Below, one piece after another: positions 1 to 9,725 of a stretch of DNA of 64,000 bases. Source of the DNA: Trichomonas tenax (taxonomy: Eukaryota; Parabasalia; Trichomonadida; Trichomonadidae); assembly GCA_023091735.1 (NCBI GenBank), contig JALKBU010000142.1, forward strand, positions 1 through 64,000, read 5' to 3'. Position 1 is the first letter of the stretch. Every line of letters begins with the position of its first letter. A program made the position numbers and the translations under genes. The notes under the pieces are model-generated. The model was not told the origin of the DNA, did no database searches, and worked only from the letters and a program-made list of their open reading frames with translations.

Positions 1-1495
1 AATTTAATGATATATTAATAATTATGAGAATAAGTAATAATATGAAAATAATCTTGTAATGAAAAAGGTATCTGTGAAAAAATAAAAAATAGAAAAAAAA
101 AATATATTAATATCAAAAGTGAAAATGCAATGTGTATTAAAAATTGAATCAATAAGTGGGTTCTTGTTAGGGCCTGGTTTGGCCACTCGAGGGCTTTGGA
201 AGTCTCAGGCCGACCTCGCCATCTATCGAATCATGCTTCTGTTGAATATGCATCTGGATGCATCTCTGCTAGATCACCAGGTCATCCTTCACTATGAGGC
301 CACAACTACTCACAATGAAGTCTTCTTTGGTTTCCAACATTGAGTTCAATCCATTTCAACCTATTGACACTTTTCCTTTTTTTCCCGCAAACACGTCACT
401 TTCCTTTATTTTGACATCCTGACTTTACATGTCAAAAATAAGTTACATGTCAGAAAAGCACGTTGTTCTATTTTGTCCCAGTCCCTTTGAATTAGAAATA
501 TTCTCAAAACTTGTCAAAAATCAAAAAATCCAAATGTTTAGCTGATTTCACACAATTTGAAATGCATAATTAAGCATTATTTTACATATATTATCTATAA
601 TATGGCTTTATAAGGAGTTCGAATTATTGAACGCTTTTATAACTATCTGTTGCATTATTGGTCTTGACTGGAAAAACAAAATAAAATGGCGCATAAAATT
701 TCCATCAATTCAATCATTTTCAAATTCGATATTAATTTCTATTTGTTATGGGATAGCTTTCTCCTTCTGGAATCCATGCGTAAGCTCTTTTCAGCAACGC
801 ACATCGTTGTTGGCTGGATTCTGCGTGTTAATATTGATTTTTGAACAAAATTAGTAAAATTATAGACTCATTGCTCTGGAATTGATTTAAAACAGCTAAG
901 TATCATCAAAACTTGAACCTGTCTTATGTGTTCATGATTTTTGATTGGATCGAAATAATTTAGCATATATAGTATTTTAATCATAGGCATACTATATATG
1001 GCCCTAGACGAACATAATTCGAAATGATTGAAAGATGATTTGTGAATGATGGGAATTTATTCGAAATATTTCGAATAACCGACCTGTGAAACCATGTGTT
1101 CGTATAAACATTCATGCAATGAATTAAGAAAGTTTGTGATGCACATTCATTCTTCAAGTTATATCTTTCGAAATTTTTCATGGACTATATTTTTTTGTGC
1201 TTTCAGCGTTTTATTTCATGTGATAGACTATATTGAGCTTTGTTAATTTAACTGTATAAATGAATATGGCTAATAATCATTATCTAAAATCTTTGATGAA
1301 AAATATTTGTTGTTGCTTTCGACAATATCATGTTTTGATAATTGGAAATAGTTTGCCTTTTTGAGTATTATAGGAAAATTTATTCCGAATAGTAATATTT
1401 TGTATTTTATTAATACAAAATAATATTTTATCAATAAACAATATAAAACAAAACAACAATAAACTTATCAGGTCCGTTGAAATCTATCCTTAATG
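1..1495. other. intergenic, no supported gene
   Basis: I find no gene here that I can defend. Two short open frames (119-343 and 627-854, plus strand) lack an initiator or a recognisable family; the second is hydrophobic and could be a relic. A GC-richer patch at about 165-235 stands out from the very AT-rich background. Two copies of the promoter-like word lie close together, TTTACATGTCA at 424-434 and a near copy at 442-452, with no obvious gene on either side. Confidence 0.5.
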
Positions 1496-2377
1496 TTATT
1501 TCTGGGATTTCTGCTCTTTATCTCCAGAAATATTAGTCTTAAAGACATTGGAAACAAATCCTCCAACAGATGAAATTACGTGTAATATCGACCTGAACAT
1601 CCAAAAAATGAACAGGATGAAATAAACAGATATTGACATTTTGGCATCAATTAGTGAATTCAAATTTGCGTGTGTCTTCTTCATTGTGTCAAGAGTGACG
1701 ACGGACTTATTTTCTATTTCGGTACTCTTTTTTGCAAGTTCATCGCATAAATTCTGTGATTCAACAGCTGAAGATTCGATATCTTGCATTGTTTGTTCTG
1801 ATGCATCAATTGTTTGTGAATACCTTGATGAATTTGCTTGTAATGATGCATCTATCAATGATGGAAATCCTTCTGAAAACTTAATATCAAATTTCATTTG
1901 TATTGCATTCGCTAAAGGAATCAATGATGTAGGTGAAAACATTATCTGATCTAAAGATTCAGGTGGTGCTCTTCTTATTGTATAAACTTCAACTTGTGAC
2001 TCAGAACCAGAATCTGTGTCTGAAAACACGCTGATAGGAGTACGTAGCGCAGGCCTTTCAGAACGGGCGCGGGCTTGTGTAGAACTTTCGAGACTTTCTG
2101 AAGAATTTAAGGCATTATTTGGTGGATTGTTTTGTTCTGGGTATAATTTCGATGGTGGTGTAATATCTTGAAGATCTGGTGTTAAATCCGGCTTTGATGA
2201 GTTTAATAATGTCTTCCTCCTTGTCTTTGCTTGAGGAGCGATTAAAGAATCGGTTGTCTTTATCACTGGAGCTTCGTTTGGCAATGGAATCGAATTAACA
2301 TTCTGTGGATTGATTGTTTTCGAATCTATCACTTTTGATTTCTTTCGAATACCAAATAAAGATTGTGTTCCAAACAT
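1496..2377 (-). CDS. tail-anchored membrane protein, unknown function
   Basis: This protein of about 293 residues is not one I recognise. The N-terminal half is polar, rich in Ser, Pro and Asn, and probably disordered. Residues of about 140-240 are helical and polar, compatible with a coiled coil. A single strong hydrophobic segment near residues 250-280 is followed by a short basic tail, as in tail-anchored proteins facing the cytosol. An in-frame TTG upstream would add 19 residues, but I chose the ATG at 2377. A variant of the promoter word, TTTACGTGTCAA on the minus strand, lies 14 bp before this ATG, and a minus-strand TCACTTTT lies near 2489-2496. A SNARE or another vesicle-tethering adaptor is possible from the layout alone. 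Confidence 0.6.
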   Translation of the reverse strand: MFGTQSLFGIRKKSKVIDSKTINPQNVNSIPLPNEAPVIKTTDSLIAPQAKTRRKTLLNSSKPDLTPDLQDITPPSKLYPEQNNPPNNALNSSESLESSTQARARSERPALRTPISVFSDTDSGSESQVEVYTIRRAPPESLDQIMFSPTSLIPLANAIQMKFDIKFSEGFPSLIDASLQANSSRYSQTIDASEQTMQDIESSAVESQNLCDELAKKSTEIENKSVVTLDTMKKTHANLNSLIDAKMSISVYFILFIFWMFRSILHVISSVGGFVSNVFKTNISGDKEQKSQK

Positions 2378-2390
2378 TTTTTGATTCCTT

Positions 2391-2402
2391 TTGACACGTA
2401 AA
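2391..2402 (-). promoter_or_regulatory. promoter-word variant before the tail-anchored protein gene
   Basis: The minus strand reads TTTACGTGTCAA, one base from the common word TTTACATGTCA, 14 bp upstream of the ATG at 2377. Promoter function is inferred from recurrence before other genes. Confidence 0.45.
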
Positions 2403-2567
2403 GCTTTCAAAATTATAATCTCATATTCTAGCAATATTATATATTGTAACTATAATAAACTAATTTGATAAATTTAAAAAATTGTTCCAAAAGTGACGGA
2501 GGGGAGAGGAGTTACTTTTGTAAGAATTTGTTTAATCGTTATGCCTTGAATTTTGAGATCAAATTAT

Positions 2568-2947
2568 CCTTAGGTTTTTAACCTTGAAATGATAATAAAA
2601 AATCCATTTTTAGTGGGTGTAATAACCTTATTTATCTGATTTGCAAAAACCGTTAGTGTTTTTAATTGACGTCTCCATTTGATGAAAGGGTTCTCTTTGT
2701 ATTCCATCAAATTTTAAGGACCAGACTTCTATACCAGATCATTGTTGACCAGAAACTCAACTCCATTCTTAATATTTGAGTCATTCCAATATTAGCTATT
2801 GTTATTTCCTTGACCTACCTTAAAAAGAAGCATACAATCCATTTCTCCCATGACTCTAGTCTTAATGTTGTTATATAAATTATTGTTTTAATAAAAATAC
2901 ACCCCAAAAAATAGATTTTTTTATATTTCAAGGTTAAAAACCGTAGG
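2568..2947. mobile_element. 380-bp MITE-like element with ~50-bp TIRs
   Basis: The left end starts CCTTAGGTTTTTAACC and the right end, read inverted, starts CCTACGGTTTTTAACC. Similarity continues about 50 bp inwards with small indels, including a shared AAAAAATC(C/T)ATTTTT stretch. The interior has no gene. I could not define a target-site duplication, so the superfamily is open. Confidence 0.55.
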
Positions 2948-3008
2948 AGAATTTAAAATTCTCAAAATTCAATGTGTAACGATTTAAAAATTCAAAATTA
3001 TCAAATAT

Positions 3009-4265
3009 GATAACGTGTTTTGAATGTTCGTGTACCACAATTCTTAGACGTGTACCATTTTGTGCGTGTATTGAAAAATTGATTGATTTACAGAAATTTA
3101 ACTTATTGTGAAAGGTAGCAAAACTATTGAATTGGTCGTGTACTGTTTTTGAATAATGTAAAAATCTCAAAACATATAGGTATATTAGATTCATATTGGT
3201 ATAATAATTATTTTTCGACGAAATAAATTTAATCTCTGTTACTTTTATAATAAAAGTTCTTAAAATTCTTGTAAAAGGGATTATAAGTTTATATGGAGCA
3301 TATACTATCAAAAAACTCACTTTAACGTATTTAACGATTATGTCACTTTTATTAATGGACAAGTGGATTCGTTGTGAGAAACAAGCACATCACACAGTTG
3401 CAGTGCACGCTGAATTCATATTATAGTATCATAATAAGTATTTTTAACCATACAAAACAAAGAAAAAGCAAAATTAATAGGCAAAAATGAAAATTTCTAT
3501 TCAAGAACATTAATCGAAGCTATCAATTTGTTACAGAATGATTAAAAGATAATCTTGAAACTTGTCAAAGCATCTAAATCAACAATCTTAGGCTCTCATT
3601 TTAAGCCTTCTTTACTTTTGACATGTAAATTATTTATGACAATGGTTTACATGTCAAATAGTTTGGCTTGAAGAAGCCGTATATGAAGAGCAAACAACAC
3701 GATCATAGCGAACTATTTGAAGCAGTGTATGAAGAGTAATCAATTGAATCATAGTGAACTAGTTGAAGCAGTATATAAAGAGCAATCACTGATATTTGCA
3801 GCGAACTAGATACAGTATCTAATGATAAAAAATTAATAACGTTGCAGCGAATTAAATGAATCATCTAATGATCATAAGTCAATGAAGTTGCACCGAACTA
3901 GTCGAGGCAACCAATTGTTAATGATCGGTGATCGTTAGATGCTGTAGCCTTTGTTATAAGACTGTATGATTTGTCTATGTTCTTCCGAGTTCATAAAGCT
4001 GTCTTGCATTGTGAAATAATAAACGACCACCTCAGAAATTCCAGAACACGACCATTTTCGTCGTTTCAAAAAAATTAAAAAATTGAAGCAAAAATTATTG
4101 TCTCATTTTGATTTTAAGCGACCAAAGCCTTTCAAAAAATGTAAACTCTTCAAATTTCTGAATGTGTAAGCTATAAATTCCTGTAAACCAATCAATTTTT
4201 CAATCCACGCACAAAATGGTACACGTCTAAGAATTGTGGTACACGAACATTCAAAACACGTTATC
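3009..4265. mobile_element. 1.26-kb element with ~91-bp near-perfect TIRs
   Basis: Positions 3009-3099 and 4175-4265 are inverted copies that differ at only a few bases. Both begin GATAACGTGTTTTG when read inwards. The interior holds no transposase that I can recognise. It contains a 46-bp tandem repeat array (3664 to about 3940), a facing pair of promoter words (3619-3629 and 3646-3656) and a TGTCACTTTT initiator-like site at 3341-3350. No convincing target duplication flanks it. It is probably a non-autonomous DNA transposon or foldback element. Confidence 0.6.
3664..3940. repeat. degenerate 46-bp tandem repeat, 5-6 units
   Basis: Units begin GAACTA-TTGAAGC or a variant at about 3664, 3710, 3756, 3803, 3849 and 3895, giving a regular 46-47 bp period. 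All frames are interrupted by stops, and 46 is not a multiple of 3, so this is not a coding repeat. It lies inside the inverted-repeat element 3009-4265. Confidence 0.65.
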
Positions 4266-4371
4266 TGTATTTAAGAAATAAGCAATTATTTGTAGAGTGA
4301 TCACAGATTAGATTATAGATTTTATGAAAAAAAATCGATTTCGAAGATGTTCGAAGATGTTCGAGAAAATG

Positions 4372-4379
4372 TCACTTTT
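4372..4379 (+). promoter_or_regulatory. initiator-like TCACTTTT of the Tada1 gene
   Basis: ATGTCACTTTTA lies 20-30 bp upstream of the ATG at 4399. It matches the trichomonad initiator consensus TCA-Py-T/A, with transcription expected to start at the A. Confidence 0.6.
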
Positions 4380-4398
4380 ATAATTCCTTTTTTCAAAA

Positions 4399-5064
4399 AT
4401 GTCGAAGAAAGAACCAGTTAGAATACAGGCAATAGTCGATTCTCACGATTACAACGAACGCAGGGACACAATGGCCATAAAAAAGCAATTAGATGAGTTA
4501 GTTCCAGATAGCGAATATTGGAACACTTTCAAAGCTTTCTTGAATGGACATTGCGTTCGTAGCAAGTTTAACGAGGTGATGGATAGATACTTAAATACAC
4601 CTTCAAAACGAAAACTTCATAACGATTTAGTTCGCGCGATTTTTTATAATTCGAATTTCACAATTAAACCACCACCAGGAATTGAAATTCCCAAGAAAAC
4701 ATACAGTTACAGACTTTCAGATAATGTTACAAAATTGGAACCAACAAAAAAGCAATATTTCCAAACATACAGATCTGCAGACTTAAGGTCCATTCCATCA
4801 TTGGAGCAGTTGCAAAAGCGAATCGACATGACTGCTACTGGAGTGAATGTTCCCCTTGAAGTTGCGAAAGCGTTCAAATGGGAACTTGTTCGTTATATAA
4901 TGATCATTTTGCGTAAATCTTTGGATGCTGTCGATAAACCAGAATCTGGAAAACGACAATTGAGAATTACGACAGAACATATCAAAATAGCACTCACCGA
5001 GGACCCACAGTTTGCACAGATGATATCTGGAGAACTGATGTCAAGGTTCTATGAATATTACTGA
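4399..5064 (+). CDS. TADA1: SAGA complex subunit Tada1/Hfi1-like
   Basis: This 221-residue protein matches the SAGA-Tad1 (Hfi1/ADA1) family, a structural subunit of the nuclear SAGA histone acetyltransferase co-activator. Residues of about 27-85 carry the family's N-terminal pattern: an acidic helix, then YW followed by a hydrophobic segment, a basic stretch and an HNDLVRAI motif equivalent to HNDFLLAIL of metazoan Tada1. Residues of about 144-215 look like the C-terminal histone-fold region, a helix with TATGVNVP followed by a long amphipathic helix. The length is short for the family (animal Tada1 is about 335 residues). The start is fixed by the initiator 20-30 bp upstream. The stop is TGA. 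Family assignment is from remembered motifs. Confidence 0.7.
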   Translation: MSKKEPVRIQAIVDSHDYNERRDTMAIKKQLDELVPDSEYWNTFKAFLNGHCVRSKFNEVMDRYLNTPSKRKLHNDLVRAIFYNSNFTIKPPPGIEIPKKTYSYRLSDNVTKLEPTKKQYFQTYRSADLRSIPSLEQLQKRIDMTATGVNVPLEVAKAFKWELVRYIMIILRKSLDAVDKPESGKRQLRITTEHIKIALTEDPQFAQMISGELMSRFYEYY

Positions 5065-5620
5065 TTTTTCAAATTATTTGAAATTTCGTTTTCAAAATAG
5101 AAAAGAATTATCATAATAATTACATTATAGATGAATCAATAACTTCCAACTTATTTACAATATACTACTTGTTTGAATATCAAACTATATTTTATCATTC
5201 GAAATATATAAATCTTAATTTCACCATCCAAATAATTAACAATTTATCAAATTTATTGAAGTTATAATTTTAATTTGTTTCATTTTCAGATTTGTTGGCA
5301 TATATTTTTTGTCAAAATATATTTTCACAATACAAAGCCTAGCAATTGTTGACATTAATAAATTGTCATTGGAAATCTGTTTGCATCATTTTCAGTCTTT
5401 TCTTAAAATATTTCTCGATATCTCAAAATATCAATGAATGTATGGCGATACACTTCTAGGTATATTATAAGTAAAGGAAGTGCTATAGTTTCGATAAGCT
5501 TATAAGCTATCAATGTCTTTGATAATTCGGAATTAAAATGCATTTTTCAATAATTTTGATGTAGTTCAGAAGTATATTTAAAGCGGTGTCTAAAAATATC
5601 ACCAAATCAAAGAAATATAT
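5065..5620. other. intergenic, nothing recognised
   Basis: AT-rich spacer between two plus-strand genes. I see no gene, TIR or tandem repeat; the last 45 bp before 5666 hold the CFAP58 promoter described separately. Confidence 0.5.
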
Positions 5621-5639
5621 TTTACATGATGTCACTTTT
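5621..5639 (+). promoter_or_regulatory. promoter word plus initiator of CFAP58
   Basis: TTTACATG (5621-5628) is followed almost immediately by TCACTTTT (5632-5639), 27 bp before the ATG at 5666. This is one of the clearest composite promoters in the window. Confidence 0.6.
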
Positions 5640-5665
5640 CCTTCGTTTTTTACAGCAAAAACATT

Positions 5666-8413
5666 ATGAGCGAGTCCAAAGATTTTGGTGAAGTAGAGAA
5701 CGACAATCTCGATGACCTCGAGAAGGACTTCAATAAAGTCATGGATTCGATCGCTTTGGATGAGAATTTGACGAAGTTTGGGCAGCAATATAAACTTTTG
5801 CTTGAAGCCTTCATGACATCGCACAAAAATAACTCTGAATTGGTGGAAAGATGTAGAAGGCTGAACAATGAAATCGTACAAAATTCAACCAGAGTTAACT
5901 CAGTGTTAAAATTATCACAAGAAGATCAGAGGACAATCAGCGGATTGAAATTCGAGTTCGACAAAGCGTGGAAAATGGTGGAAATCTCACAGGAAAGAGA
6001 ACAAAAGTCCAGAGATGTAATTGAAGCGCTTAAAGAAGAAGTAACAAAACTTGGAAAACTTGCAGAAGAAGGTGGTGCACAGTCTTTTATGCAAGAAAAC
6101 TCTCTCGAATCCATCCAAAAAGATATTTCTGCGATTAAAAGTGAAATTCAACTCCAAACGACACAAATCAATTCATTGCAATCAGATAATGACAGCTGGA
6201 AAAAGAAAATAGACAAAATGAAAACATATTCTTCCGGCCTTTCGACAGAGATAGATAATATCAACACCGAACTTACAGATTTAAGAGAACAAACGAAAAA
6301 TGTTGAAGTCGAAGTTAAAGAATTAATGAACGATGTACAGGATACAAGAGATGAAATGATGAACAGCCAAAAAGAAACTCAAGCATTCGGAAGCAAATAC
6401 TCAGATAAACAGAAATTAATCGAATATATCAAAATTCAAAAAGAAAATTCACGCAGAGAGCTCAGAGATTTAACAGAATTGAAGAATGATGTTATTGCTC
6501 GTCTTGCAGTTGCAAAGAAAACACTCGAAATGAAAAATTCATATTCGGCGAAGGTTCAACGTGATATTGACGACCTTAAGAGCAATTTCGATAGCAAGGA
6601 CCAAGATAAAAGCGGCTACGATCCATCTGTTAAAACAATCGATCAATCTAACGAAGAACAATTAAAAGAACTTCAAGATATGCAAAATTACAGAGAATCA
6701 ATTCGTCAAGAAATTAATAAGATGAGAGATAGAATAAGTGCCTGCAGAAGTGAAATATTCAGACTTCAACATGATTTGCTAAGATCTGAAGGCGAGAAGA
6801 ACTATACAAAGAGATCTATTTCGCTTGGCCAACACCTTGGAAGTGTTGCCAAAGCAGAAGTCATTCAGGAAAAGAAGAACAGAGAAGCAGAAGAAGGTGC
6901 AACAGCAACAGTTTTCATCGACATTACAAGCACAATGATCGCGAAAAATGAAAATGAACAGAAAGTCGAAGATATTTTACACGAAATTGAAAGGCATTCA
7001 GCGAGTGCTTCACAGTTTAGATCTGAGACAATGACAGTTGAATATCAATTAAAGGATTTCGAGGAATCTAGAAAAACTCTTGAACTGCAACTCAATAACA
7101 TTCAAGCACGCATCCAGAGATACGAGACACTCCAGAACTCTCTTGTTGAGCAGAGAGATCTGAACAGAAGACAGCTCGAAGCTCTCAAGATCGAAGGTAA
7201 AAAGATCGATGGAGAAAACATTCTTTTACAAAATGATATCCAGAATTCAAAGGAACTCATCAGACAAAAGGACTTGCAATGCATTGAAGTCCACAAACAG
7301 TGCGAGGAAATCAAAGAAAGTCTTCCGGGTCTCGAAAGAGAAAACCAGACTGCAACTGCTGCTTTGAAGGAGATCACATTGCAAATAAGCACTAAATACA
7401 ATGAACTCGTGAGAAGCAGATACTACAGAGATGTTGCTATCAGCGGAATGAAGGAAATTCAAATTGCCGTCAATTCTCTTTCTAATGGAAGACACTCACA
7501 CGAATCAAGAATCAATATTAAGCACGATGAATCTGAGAAACTCAGAGAGAAAGTCAAAGCTTTGCAGTGGCAAGTTGCATACAAGAACAGTATGTACACA
7601 GATGCCATTGAGAAGGTTGAAGAGCTCAAGAAGACATTGATCTCAGAAGTTGAGCGCACAAAGAAGTTGATGGAGCAGACTCAGCATTCTAAGGCACTCT
7701 TCAAGGAATCTCTTCAAGCAGAGAAGCAGCTTTTGACTTTGAGAGGACGCGTGAGAGCTCTTGAAGATGAATTAGAGACTCCAATGAATATCCATAGATG
7801 GAGATTCTTAGAGGGAACGAATCCAGAACTCATGCAGTTGATTAAGATGACACAAAGCTTGAGGAACACTTTAATGCAGAAAATGGCTGCAAGTCAGCGT
7901 GCAAACGATGCTTTAGAGCGTCAAAAGCATCTCAATGAGCTCGAGGCCAAGAAGATCAGTAGCGAGACAAAGGAACAACATGAAGCGAAGATCAACTATT
8001 ACAGTGATGTTTTGCAGACAAAGAAGCAGCAATTAAAGATTGTCGAACAAAACTACAACATGCAGATGCCCGTTGTTGTTGAAGGAAGAGATTCGGTCTC
8101 TGCTGTTAGACAACAACTGCGTGATGCAAAGCTTGAGTATTTCGCTCAAAAGCAACAAAACGAGCAACTTAGGTCTTCATCATCACAGTCCCAAAAAGTC
8201 ACTTCACTGCTCCCTGATGCAAAACCGCGTTTCGTCGGTGGAGGATACGTCGCACAGTCTGCATCTCCTCAGCCACTGCCAAACAGCTCATTGAGTCCAA
8301 CTTTAAAGACTTCTTTATTGAGAGTTCCAAAGAAGAACAAATCACAGTTATCTACCCACGCATTAGCACCGCTAACGAAGGCACTACAACCATTAGCACC
8401 AGTTGTTGAATAA
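5666..8413 (+). CDS. CFAP58: flagellar coiled-coil protein CFAP58 (CCDC147)
   Basis: This 915-residue protein is coiled coil over almost its whole length (about residues 15-810), then has a Ser/Pro/Gln-rich, probably disordered tail. The N-terminus shows the CFAP58 signature: LEKDFNKVMDSIA, then a FGQQYKLLLEAF segment, CRRLNNEIVQNS, LKLSQEDQ and KAWKMVE, in the same order as animal CFAP58. Human CFAP58 is 872 residues, so this one is full length. The family works in axoneme and basal-body assembly, fitting a flagellated protist. The start has an initiator 27 bp upstream. The stop reads TAA followed by A, the trichomonad stop/poly(A) overlap. Confidence 0.88.
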   Translation: MSESKDFGEVENDNLDDLEKDFNKVMDSIALDENLTKFGQQYKLLLEAFMTSHKNNSELVERCRRLNNEIVQNSTRVNSVLKLSQEDQRTISGLKFEFDKAWKMVEISQEREQKSRDVIEALKEEVTKLGKLAEEGGAQSFMQENSLESIQKDISAIKSEIQLQTTQINSLQSDNDSWKKKIDKMKTYSSGLSTEIDNINTELTDLREQTKNVEVEVKELMNDVQDTRDEMMNSQKETQAFGSKYSDKQKLIEYIKIQKENSRRELRDLTELKNDVIARLAVAKKTLEMKNSYSAKVQRDIDDLKSNFDSKDQDKSGYDPSVKTIDQSNEEQLKELQDMQNYRESIRQEINKMRDRISACRSEIFRLQHDLLRSEGEKNYTKRSISLGQHLGSVAKAEVIQEKKNREAEEGATATVFIDITSTMIAKNENEQKVEDILHEIERHSASASQFRSETMTVEYQLKDFEESRKTLELQLNNIQARIQRYETLQNSLVEQRDLNRRQLEALKIEGKKIDGENILLQNDIQNSKELIRQKDLQCIEVHKQCEEIKESLPGLERENQTATAALKEITLQISTKYNELVRSRYYRDVAISGMKEIQIAVNSLSNGRHSHESRINIKHDESEKLREKVKALQWQVAYKNSMYTDAIEKVEELKKTLISEVERTKKLMEQTQHSKALFKESLQAEKQLLTLRGRVRALEDELETPMNIHRWRFLEGTNPELMQLIKMTQSLRNTLMQKMAASQRANDALERQKHLNELEAKKISSETKEQHEAKINYYSDVLQTKKQQLKIVEQNYNMQMPVVVEGRDSVSAVRQQLRDAKLEYFAQKQQNEQLRSSSSQSQKVTSLLPDAKPRFVGGGYVAQSASPQPLPNSSLSPTLKTSLLRVPKKNKSQLSTHALAPLTKALQPLAPVVE

Positions 8414-8651
8414 AATTTGTTTATTATGTTTGTTTGGAAAATTGATATTTTTTTGACGTTTTGACAGATTTTCTCATTGCAAATCTTCATAGTTCGTCGA
8501 AAAATAGATATCTCACTGTGAAATTTTAAATAAAATTAAATAATCGGACAATCTGTAAAAAATGCAAGTGTAAATATATGAAGAAACAGAAAAATTATGA
8601 TTAGAAACATAAACAAATTTATAAAACAAACAAAACATTCTAATATAAAGA

Positions 8652-9620
8652 TTAAAAATTAAGAATTAAAGCGATCAAGCTTCTGTGCTCATTGAGAAGC
8701 TGCTGGTCATCGGGTATTTTGATCCTGCTAAGGCATTCAAGGATGTGTTCCGAGTTTTTACTCACAACGTGCTTGAATTCATTGTTCACATTGTACCTGA
8801 AGAGCATTGTCTTGAAGATACCATAAGCCGGCTCGTGGATCCGCTTATGCTTGTTTCCAATGAACTTTAAAATTGTAATGAAGAACAATCTGTCGGTGTA
8901 CAGCTTCTCCAAGTATTGCCTAGCGCAATTGGTCATGAGCATGTTGACAATGAACGGCAAAATAGTCGCTAAAACAACGTAATTCTTCCTTTTGAGAATT
9001 TGGAGGAGTTGCGATGAGAAAATGCTGTAATTGTTGCAGATGTACTTTGATATTAAGATATTGTGTTGCGAGAAGAGGAACTCGAATGTTCTTAACGCAC
9101 CAACCGCAATTTCAAAATCACAATTCGTCGCTAATTGGACTAATTGAGAAATGAAATTGTTGTCCACCAAGAACTGCGCAAACTCCTCATAGTACGCTGC
9201 CGATCTTATGATTATATGAGCAGTTGAAGCAAGTTTCTTGATATCTAAGAAAAAGGTTAAAGTGTTAAACGTTTTTTGGTGCTTCATTATGTACAGTGCG
9301 AGGATGTTGGAGCGTGACTCTCTTGAAGTGCTCTGCAAAAATGTCGAAATGATGTTGATCGTGTTCTGATCACAACAATTCATGTACAAAATGAGTTTCT
9401 GGACAATCTTGCCTGAATACAGCTTCTCTGTTATCTCCTTTAAAAAGTCTTCATTGTATTTGTTATAAACATTGTAAAGTTCGTTCATTTGATTCAAAAT
9501 GTTCAAAAATTCATCGACAAGCTGCTGATCTTGCTTGTAGGTTATCTTCTTCAACATGTCTCCGATCTTGGATGGAAGGGATGAATATTTTATCCGCGCT
9601 ATCCATGATAACTTCGTCAT
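8652..9620 (-). CDS. CAB39: Mo25 family scaffold protein
   Basis: This 322-residue helical-repeat protein matches Mo25 (CAB39), the armadillo-like scaffold that binds STRAD and activates LKB1 and germinal-centre (STE20-type) kinases. The clearest matches are FEIAVGALRTFEFLFSQH (Mo25: FDIASDAFATFKDLLTRH), KRKNYVVLATILPF, the HEPAYGIFKTML segment matching IQFEAFHVFKVFV, and a C-terminal IPDDQQLLNEHRSLI matching RTEDEQFNDEKTYLV. Length is close to the usual 335-345. The first ATG after the predicted initiator (minus strand, 9718-9725) is at 9620, giving an unusually long leader of about 100 nt. The window also has a frameshifted kinase but no obvious STRAD. Confidence 0.8.
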   Translation of the reverse strand: MTKLSWIARIKYSSLPSKIGDMLKKITYKQDQQLVDEFLNILNQMNELYNVYNKYNEDFLKEITEKLYSGKIVQKLILYMNCCDQNTINIISTFLQSTSRESRSNILALYIMKHQKTFNTLTFFLDIKKLASTAHIIIRSAAYYEEFAQFLVDNNFISQLVQLATNCDFEIAVGALRTFEFLFSQHNILISKYICNNYSIFSSQLLQILKRKNYVVLATILPFIVNMLMTNCARQYLEKLYTDRLFFITILKFIGNKHKRIHEPAYGIFKTMLFRYNVNNEFKHVVSKNSEHILECLSRIKIPDDQQLLNEHRSLIALILNF

Positions 9621-9717
9621 TTAAAAAAAATTGAAAATCTTCAACGCCAAAAACGTTCGATAGACTTTTGAATACACAGCCAGGGCTTGGTTTTATACCC
9701 AAATTAAAAGTTTAAAT

Positions 9718-9725
9718 AAAAGTGA
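9718..9725 (-). promoter_or_regulatory. initiator-like TCACTTTT of the Mo25 gene
   Basis: The minus strand reads TTTGTCACTTTTATTT. The next ATG downstream is at 9620, about 100 nt away, farther than for other genes here. Confidence 0.4.

Noticed and set aside
2934..3362. Minus-strand frame of 142 residues
   Set aside because: It runs across an inverted-repeat arm and has no family match.
3355..3426. 23-codon frame just after the initiator-like site at 3343
   Set aside because: It is too short and lies in an inverted-repeat element; the initiator match could be chance or serve a non-coding transcript.
3664..3940. CRISPR array
   Set aside because: The 46-bp units are contiguous with no spacers, and this is eukaryotic DNA.
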